Assembly (NCBI GenBank): GCA_027484125.1
Contig: JAIXUI010000130.1
Location: 1-37,127, forward strand
DNA from: Bacteroidota bacterium
Lineage (GTDB): Bacteria; Bacteroidota; Bacteroidia; UBA7662; JAIXUI01
DNA: 37,127 nucleotides
Direction: 5' to 3'
Shown: positions 32,016 through 37,127 of the stretch, piece by piece
Layout: the number at the start of each line of letters is the position of its first letter
Numbering within the stretch: position 1 is the first letter of the stretch
Translations under genes and position numbers: made by a program
The notes under the pieces: model-generated
The model's database searches: none
What the model was told of the DNA's origin: nothing
Seen by the model: only the letters and a program-made list of their open reading frames with translations

Positions 32016-34541
32016 ATGCTTAGAGCGCTACCCATATACGTTTTTGCTGCAGGCCTACTTGTGTCATGTGCAGGTAAAAAAGACGAAACCAAGTCGCTAA
32101 CACCACCAGCAACGGTTCGCAAAGAAGCTTTTTCAGAACGTGACTCCATACTTGCATACCAAGGGGCTCACCCACTCGACTTCAAACTGGTGCATACCGA
32201 GTTAGATTTGCGTCCGGATTGGGCTAAAAGCCGCATGAATGGAACCGCCATCATCACCCTCAAAGTTGGTGCATACGCTCAAGACAGCCTGACGCTCGAT
32301 GCGAAAGGAATGGACATTGAACGGGTAGAGCATGTAGGCAGTGACTTCTTCGCCCCGCTTCAGTATAGGTATAATGGCATGCAGCTGCATATTGCCTTGC
32401 CCTACAACATGAGCCCCGGCCAAAGTTTCAAAATTTTGGTAGCTTATGTTGCTAAGCCGGAAGAAAGAAAAACAGCAGGTGGTAGAGCCATTAATGACTC
32501 AAAGGGCTTGTACTTCATCAATCCAACCGGCGACGACCCCGGCAAGCCTACCCAATTGTGGACGCAAGGCGAACCCGAATCCAACTCCAACTGGTTCCCC
32601 ACCATCGACAAGCCTAACCAGAAAATGACCCAATCGGTTAGGCTAACCGTTGACAAGAAGTACAAAACCTTGTGCAACGGCGAACTCGACTTCAGCTATG
32701 AAAATCCAGATGGTACACGCACCGATGTTTGGGTGATGGAAAAGCCTCATGCGCCTTATCTTAGCATGTTAGCGGTTGGAGAGTTTTATGTAGAAAAAGG
32801 CAAATGGCGTGACAAAGACCTCTTTTATTACGTAGAACCTGACTATGCACCCTGGGCAAAGCAAATCTTCAACAACACCCCGGAGATGTTGGAGTTTTTC
32901 TCCAAGCGCCTCGGCGTAGATTATCCTTGGGACAAATACGGCCAAGTAGCCGTTCGCGACTACGTTTCCGGAGCTATGGAAAATACCGGTGCGGTAATCT
33001 TCGGAGAATTTGTCCAGAAAAATGGCCGCCAACTCGCCGATGATGACAACGACGGTATTGTAGCCCATGAAATGTTCCACCATTGGTTTGGCGACTTAAT
33101 TACTTGTGAAAGCTGGTCTGACCTTACCGTCAATGAGTCCTTTGCCACCTACTCAGAAATCCTTTGGAACGAACACCACGAAGGGCAGGCCTCAAAAGAA
33201 TATGCCATGAGCCGCCAAAACCTCTCCCTAACGGCTACCGCACAACGAGGAGAAGTGCCCATCGTCAGACACTTTTATACCGACCCCGACCAGATGTTCG
33301 ATGGAAACACCTACGCCAAAGGCGCTAGAGTGCTACATACCTTACGTAAACTGCTCGGCGACGACATTTTCTTTTCCAGCCTCACCAGCTTCCTCAAACG
33401 CTACGCCCACCAAGCGGTAGAAATCGACCACTTTAGATTGGTGTGTGAAGAAATTAGCGGCAGAGACCTGAAGCTCTTCTTCAATCAATGGTGGCACCGC
33501 GAAGGAACCCCTTCTCTCTCCACCGATTGGAACTGGAACGATTCCACAAAAACACTCACCGTAAACATCCGCCAAAAGCAACTACACCTCTTCGATCTTT
33601 ATCCTACCTTAGAAATCCAAGTAGGCAACAACCTCCTTCGATACCCCATCCGAATCACCGGACGCCAACACCAATTACGTTACCAACTGCCATCCTCACC
33701 CAACTTCGTGGTATTAGACCCAAACAAGGAGTTGTTAATGGAGATAGAAGAGAAAGCAAGCCTCAACGAATGGATGGCACGTTTCAATCATTATAAAAAC
33801 GGGTATAACGAAAGAGAGAGAGCGCTTAGACAAATCATGAAAATGGGCGATGACACCCAGCGACAGTCCATTGTGCTTAACGCCCTCAATGACCCATTCT
33901 GGGCCATTAGACTGCTCGCTATTCGTCAGCTCAAACAATCCATTGTTAACCCAACTGTAACCGAACAGTTAACTCTCTTGGCTCAAAAAGACGCCAACTC
34001 CACCGTAAGAGCCGCAGCTTGGGAGAGCCTGGCACTTTGGAACACCCCTGGCATCACCGAATTGATGAAAAAAGCCATGGCAACCGACAGCTCTTACCTT
34101 GTAGCTCGTGAAATCTATGAACAAATGGCAGGAAGAGATTCCCTTTGGATGGTTAACCGAGCTCGTACCGACATCAGTGATAAACCGCTCATGAGCATTG
34201 CTTCAAGAGAGTTGGCCAAAAACGGAAGTTTTCTCGATTCTATTCGATTTGAACAAGCCTTTTGGAAATCCGGAAACATGGCCCGAATGGCTGTACTCGG
34301 AAACTACGCCAACTGGGGCAAACGACTTGGCCTGCAAGCCAGCAGCCGAGTCGTAGATTTTGCTGAAAAAGTATTGACACGCTACCCGCGTTCAACCCGT
34401 TTGAAAGAAGCCATCAAATCGAATGTGTTGAAAAAGTTAGAGGAGCACGCCGATACACAGGTTAAAGGCCTACCGGCAAATAGCTCGGAACAGCAGGCTT
34501 GGTCCACTTTGTTAAATAAAATCAAAACGATGGGCTCCTGA
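32016..34541 (+). CDS. M1-family metallopeptidase (aminopeptidase N-like) lipoprotein
   Basis: An 841-aa zinc aminopeptidase. The lipoprotein signal MLRALPIYVFAAGLLVSC supports ATG 32016 over the ATG at 31980. The substrate-binding motif GAMEN lies at 319-323. Zinc ligands are H351, H355 (HEMFHH) and E374, with E352 as catalytic base and the normal 18-residue spacing. The C-terminal third (about 600-840) is helical with HEAT-like repeats (NDPFWAIRLLAIRQLKQS, DANSTVRAAAWESLALW). It should trim peptides in the periplasm or at the cell surface. Its stop overlaps the LD-carboxypeptidase ATG by one base (TGATG). Confidence 0.94.
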   Translation: MLRALPIYVFAAGLLVSCAGKKDETKSLTPPATVRKEAFSERDSILAYQGAHPLDFKLVHTELDLRPDWAKSRMNGTAIITLKVGAYAQDSLTLDAKGMDIERVEHVGSDFFAPLQYRYNGMQLHIALPYNMSPGQSFKILVAYVAKPEERKTAGGRAINDSKGLYFINPTGDDPGKPTQLWTQGEPESNSNWFPTIDKPNQKMTQSVRLTVDKKYKTLCNGELDFSYENPDGTRTDVWVMEKPHAPYLSMLAVGEFYVEKGKWRDKDLFYYVEPDYAPWAKQIFNNTPEMLEFFSKRLGVDYPWDKYGQVAVRDYVSGAMENTGAVIFGEFVQKNGRQLADDDNDGIVAHEMFHHWFGDLITCESWSDLTVNESFATYSEILWNEHHEGQASKEYAMSRQNLSLTATAQRGEVPIVRHFYTDPDQMFDGNTYAKGARVLHTLRKLLGDDIFFSSLTSFLKRYAHQAVEIDHFRLVCEEISGRDLKLFFNQWWHREGTPSLSTDWNWNDSTKTLTVNIRQKQLHLFDLYPTLEIQVGNNLLRYPIRITGRQHQLRYQLPSSPNFVVLDPNKELLMEIEEKASLNEWMARFNHYKNGYNERERALRQIMKMGDDTQRQSIVLNALNDPFWAIRLLAIRQLKQSIVNPTVTEQLTLLAQKDANSTVRAAAWESLALWNTPGITELMKKAMATDSSYLVAREIYEQMAGRDSLWMVNRARTDISDKPLMSIASRELAKNGSFLDSIRFEQAFWKSGNMARMAVLGNYANWGKRLGLQASSRVVDFAEKVLTRYPRSTRLKEAIKSNVLKKLEEHADTQVKGLPANSSEQQAWSTLLNKIKTMGS

Positions 34542-35398
34542 TGGCAATGCTACCTCGTGGACTGAAACCTGGCGGCACTGTAGGCATTGCTGCCACTGCT
34601 CGTGCCGTTTCAACAGAAGAATTACAACCTGCCATCCATTTGTTGCAAGCCAGTGGATTCCAAGTCAAACTTGCATCTAACATTGGCTTACGCCATCATC
34701 AATTTGCCGGCAACGATTTGGAACGCGCTGCCGGCCTGCAAGGCCTCATCAACGATTCCTCGGTAGATGCCATATGGTGTGCGCGAGGCGGCTATGGAAC
34801 AGTCCGGATACTTCGTCACCTGAACCTCAAGCCCTTGTTGGAACAACCGCGCTGGGTATGCGGTTACTCCGACGTCACCGCCCTTCATGCGGCCCTCAAT
34901 CGTTTAGGGCTTCCAACTTTACATAGTGATATGGCCTGGCAAGCTGCTGACAAACCGGAAGCCACCAACGCTTTCCTGAATGTAATCACATCTGCAAGCC
35001 TTGAGGAAGCTCATAGCCACACCGCATTAGTCCGTAATGGACACCTTTTCCCCCCAGGTACTAAAGTCATCGGCGGAAACATGAGCGTACTCTTTAGCCT
35101 GCTTGGCTCCAATGACTTGCCCTCGGCCCAAGGCAAATGGGTATTTCTGGAAGACCTCGACGAATACCTCTATCACATAGACCGCATGGCGCAAGGACTC
35201 CTTCGATCTTCCCTGTTTTACCGAAGCAAAGGAATCCTCCTCGGCGCCATGACCGACATGAAAGACAATCCCACCCCTTTCGGTCAAGACGCGAATAGCA
35301 TCATTCAAAATATGGCTTTGGAAGCAGGATTGCCACTTATCAAGCCGGTTTCCGCCGGACACATCCCTCTCAACTACCCCATCATCTTAGGACTCTGA
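34541..35398 (+). CDS. ldcA: LD-carboxypeptidase (peptidase family S66)
   Basis: Removes the terminal D-Ala from the tetrapeptide of recycled or periplasmic peptidoglycan (L,D-bond). A triad is visible: S110 in GYSDVTALH, E204 in FLEDLDEYLYHIDRM and H274 in SAGHIPLNYP. The CARGGYGT motif is at 80-87. Only 11 residues follow the His, roughly 20 fewer than in typical homologues, so the C-terminal strand region is short. No signal peptide is seen, which suggests a cytoplasmic recycling role. It lies in an operon between the M1 peptidase (1-base overlap) and cdsA (2-base gap). Confidence 0.92.
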   Translation: MAMLPRGLKPGGTVGIAATARAVSTEELQPAIHLLQASGFQVKLASNIGLRHHQFAGNDLERAAGLQGLINDSSVDAIWCARGGYGTVRILRHLNLKPLLEQPRWVCGYSDVTALHAALNRLGLPTLHSDMAWQAADKPEATNAFLNVITSASLEEAHSHTALVRNGHLFPPGTKVIGGNMSVLFSLLGSNDLPSAQGKWVFLEDLDEYLYHIDRMAQGLLRSSLFYRSKGILLGAMTDMKDNPTPFGQDANSIIQNMALEAGLPLIKPVSAGHIPLNYPIILGL

Positions 35399-35400
35399 GC

Positions 35401-36225
35401 ATGAACAACTTTTGGCAGCGTGCCCTCACTGGTGCTTTTCTGGTTTCTGCTATCATCGGTGCCATTTTAGGCGGATTCTGGACCTTTTCCGGCCTTTTCT
35501 TTATCATTTCCTTGATGGGTCTTGTGGAGTTTTACCGAATGGCCTCCCCCAAGCAAAAAAAATACGATTACGTTCCCGCCCTCATCAGCGCTTCTGCTAT
35601 ATACTTGCTCTGCGGTCTCACCGCTTCAAGGGTGCTAGAGTTTAAATGGCTAGAAATGATCATTCCGGTGGTCGCCTATTTCTTCCTGATTGAACTTTAT
35701 AGAAACCACGGCCAAACCAAACCATTTGAGAAGATTGCCATCACCTTCATGGGCTTCATTTACGTGACCATGCCCTTCTCTCTGCTTAACAACCTCTACT
35801 TCCTTCCCGACGATGTGGCCAATTACGAGATAGTCTTAGGAATTTTCGTCTTTCTCTGGACTTCCGATACCGGAGCCTATTTAGTAGGTCGAAGCATGGG
35901 AAAACGAAAGCTCTTTGAACGCATCAGTCCCAACAAAACCATAGAAGGAAGCATGGGAGGAGCTATTTTGGCCATGAGCGTAGCATGGTTCGGCATTAGC
36001 CCACAGTTTAGCAGCCTTAGCCGTATCGACTGGATGTTTGTAGCCTTGATTGTTTCAGTAAGTGGCATTTATGGCGATTTGCTGGAATCATTGCTCAAGC
36101 GAAGCAACGAAGTGAAAGATTCCGGCACCATTCTTCCCGGCCATGGCGGCATCCTCGACCGCTTCGATAGTTTGCTCTTCTCAGCGCCTTTGGTATATGC
36201 CTACGTCAGAATTGTGAGCGTATAA
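35401..36225 (+). CDS. cdsA: Phosphatidate cytidylyltransferase
   Basis: Makes CDP-diacylglycerol from phosphatidate and CTP in the inner membrane, the branch point to phosphatidylethanolamine and phosphatidylglycerol. The 274-aa product has about eight hydrophobic segments. The family signature is complete: SLLKRSNEVKDSGTILPGHG followed by GILDRFD. SDTGAYLVGRSMGKRK and SPNKTIEGS are also typical. It is the last gene of the M1-peptidase/ldcA/cdsA operon, with a short hairpin and T-run just after the stop. Confidence 0.96.
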   Translation: MNNFWQRALTGAFLVSAIIGAILGGFWTFSGLFFIISLMGLVEFYRMASPKQKKYDYVPALISASAIYLLCGLTASRVLEFKWLEMIIPVVAYFFLIELYRNHGQTKPFEKIAITFMGFIYVTMPFSLLNNLYFLPDDVANYEIVLGIFVFLWTSDTGAYLVGRSMGKRKLFERISPNKTIEGSMGGAILAMSVAWFGISPQFSSLSRIDWMFVALIVSVSGIYGDLLESLLKRSNEVKDSGTILPGHGGILDRFDSLLFSAPLVYAYVRIVSV

Positions 36226-36233
36226 GGCATCTA

Positions 36234-36255
36234 CTCCGTGAAACGGAGCATTTTT
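36234..36255 (+). terminator. Short rho-independent terminator after cdsA
   Basis: A 6-bp stem (CTCCGT, 36234-36239, with ACGGAG, 36243-36248), a 3-base loop, then CA and five T. It starts nine bases after the cdsA stop codon. The stem is short, so termination strength is uncertain. Confidence 0.65.
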
Positions 36256-36517
36256 ACCTCAATCTCCAAACGCATTAAGCCATCATCACTTGTTTCAAAG
36301 CGCAAGGGTAAAAGTGGTAAGGATTACTCATGCTGGCACTCAGCAGAATAACTCAAATATTGAATGAATGGCTGCAATAGCTAATTATGCAAAAAGCAGC
36401 AGCACCTATTTTTTAGCAAGAATTTATCCGGCTTCAAATCAGCCAATTTTCTATGTCAATATTAAAATTGGTGCTAAAAACTTCATTTTCGGGATAAAAA
36501 ACACGATTAATACTTCC
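36256..36517. other. AT-rich spacer between cdsA and the RhuM-family gene
   Basis: No gene, RNA or repeat was recognised. The second half (from about 36350) is clearly richer in A and T than the flanking operons, which is compatible with acquired DNA or a promoter region. No TTG-N17-23-TAnnTTTG promoter was found. Confidence 0.5.
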
Positions 36518-36547
36518 TCTGATAAAACCTAAATTGGTTCTATCAGA
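36518..36547 (+). promoter_or_regulatory. Inverted repeat just before the RhuM-family start codon
   Basis: TCTGATAAAACC (36518-36529) and GGTTCTATCAGA (36536-36547) form a 12-bp inverted repeat with one mismatch around a 6-base centre, TAAATT. It ends 13 bases before the ATG. The centre plus GG reads TAAATTGG, one mismatch from a -7 box, so an operator overlapping a promoter is possible. An mRNA hairpin is the alternative. Confidence 0.5.
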
Positions 36548-36560
36548 ACATTTATTGATC

Positions 36561-37127
36561 ATGAAAAATGAAATCATCCTTTACCAACCCGATGGATTAT
36601 CTGAACACATTGAGGTAAGGTTGGACACAGTCGCTGAAACGCTATGGCTTACCCAAGAGCAAATAGCGCATCTCTTCGGCAGAGACAGGACCGTTATTTC
36701 AAAACATCTGAGTAAAATTTTTCAAGAAGCAGAATTAGAAGAGAAGGTGGTATGTGCATTTTTTGCACATACCACTCAACATGGAGCTATAAAAGGAAAA
36801 AGCCAAGTTAAACCTGTTAAGCATTTCAACCTGGATGCTATTTTATCTGTCGGATATAGGGTCAATTCAAAAAAAGGGACTCAATTCCGAATTTGGGCAA
36901 ATCGAGTATTGAAAGACTACCTGCTTAAAGGCTTTGCACTCAACAACCGGATGAATCGGGTGGAAGACCAAGTTCAAACAATCGCGGATCAAGTCAATCA
37001 AATTGAACTCTTCATCAGCACCCACCAGCTCCCCACCCAAGGCGTGTTCTTCAACGGCCAAGTATTCGACGCTTACGAACTCGCTTCACGCATCATCCGC
37101 TCCGCTCAAAAAACCATTATCCTCATC
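36561..37127 (+). CDS. RhuM-family protein (partial, cut by window end)
   Basis: An open frame of 189 codons starts at ATG 36561 and runs off the window. Residues 1-125 match the RhuM virulence-protein family: WLTQEQIAHLFGRDRTVISK (helix-turn-helix-like), VVCAFFAHTT, then FNLDAILSVGYRVNSKKGTQ and FRIWANRVLKDYLLKGFALN. A short coiled-coil-like linker follows (VEDQVQTIADQVNQIELF). A second conserved block, GVFFNGQVFDAYELASRIIR, then begins; it is seen in Bacteroidetes RhuM/ORF6N-type proteins with an extra C-terminal domain. RhuM was named from Salmonella pathogenicity island 3, its biochemical role is unknown, and homologues are common in mobile islands. Two inverted repeats lie at and inside its 5' end. 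Confidence 0.85.
   Translation, partial: MKNEIILYQPDGLSEHIEVRLDTVAETLWLTQEQIAHLFGRDRTVISKHLSKIFQEAELEEKVVCAFFAHTTQHGAIKGKSQVKPVKHFNLDAILSVGYRVNSKKGTQFRIWANRVLKDYLLKGFALNNRMNRVEDQVQTIADQVNQIELFISTHQLPTQGVFFNGQVFDAYELASRIIRSAQKTIILI
36747..36775. repeat. Perfect inverted repeat inside the RhuM-family coding region
   Basis: GTGGTATGTGCA (36747-36758) and TGCACATACCAC (36764-36775) are perfect 12-bp reverse complements around TTTTT. On mRNA this is a strong hairpin about 190 bases into the gene. It encodes VVCAFFAHTT, a conserved part of the family, so codon constraint may explain part of it. Confidence 0.75.

Noticed and set aside
1-37127. CRISPR array, tRNA or rRNA genes
   Set aside because: No regularly spaced repeats, tRNA-like cloverleaf ends or rRNA blocks were seen; the RNA-like sequence at 1-108 fits a group II intron instead.

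Overview
The window comes from a chromosome of a Bacteroidetes (Bacteroidota) bacterium, probably a flavobacterial or sphingobacterial-type relative. The evidence is a gliding/type IX secretion lipoprotein of the SprE/PorW family, a protein with a C-terminal type IX sorting domain, the bacillithiol-system protein YtxJ, TAnnTTTG-type -7 promoter boxes and little use of Shine-Dalgarno sites. Most of it is densely packed housekeeping and cell-envelope DNA, with accessory DNA at both edges. No rRNA, tRNA or CRISPR array was seen.

Left edge (1-161): bases 1-108 on the minus strand match the 5' end of a group IIC intron. It sits directly behind the rho-independent terminator of the glutamate dehydrogenase gene, which is the classic target of this intron class. 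Then come gdh (-), a penicillin-acylase-type Ntn hydrolase with a small acidic-tailed membrane protein (+), an orphan LytTR response regulator (-) behind a nested palindrome, and a minus-strand run of VanZ-like protein, GcvH, an AlkB-type membrane di-iron hydroxylase and a D-2-hydroxyacid dehydrogenase (7.9 kb).

8-17 kb: a small conserved-type hypothetical protein, a secreted T9SS cargo protein and a DUF3050 protein (+). A compact minus-strand cluster follows: CpeT/CpcT-like secreted protein, PlsC-type acyltransferase, formate-THF ligase. Next are a membrane acyltransferase (+) and a large S41-like protein whose catalytic serine position is Asp (-).

17-27.5 kb: thiL, then a three-gene overlapping minus-strand operon (sprE/porW, class A PBP, stand-alone TonB C-terminal domain). 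A POT-family peptide transporter (+) follows, then ytxJ with two tiny tandem lipoproteins (-) and a THUMP-like SAM methyltransferase (+). Two long bidirectional terminators separate convergent genes here.

27.5-36.2 kb: an outer-membrane-barrel/lipoprotein pair and an ABC exporter (-), then a plus-strand operon of M1 aminopeptidase lipoprotein, S66 LD-carboxypeptidase and CdsA. Right edge (36.2-37.1 kb): an AT-rich spacer and the start of a RhuM-family gene, cut by the window end, with one inverted repeat just before its start codon and a second perfect one inside it.

A recurring signal is a TAnnTTTG box only 4-5 bases before start codons, which implies leaderless transcripts. It resolves several start-site choices. 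Envelope biogenesis is the main theme: peptidoglycan synthesis and turnover, phospholipid synthesis, type IX secretion and lipoproteins. One-carbon metabolism (GcvH, Fhs) is a minor theme.
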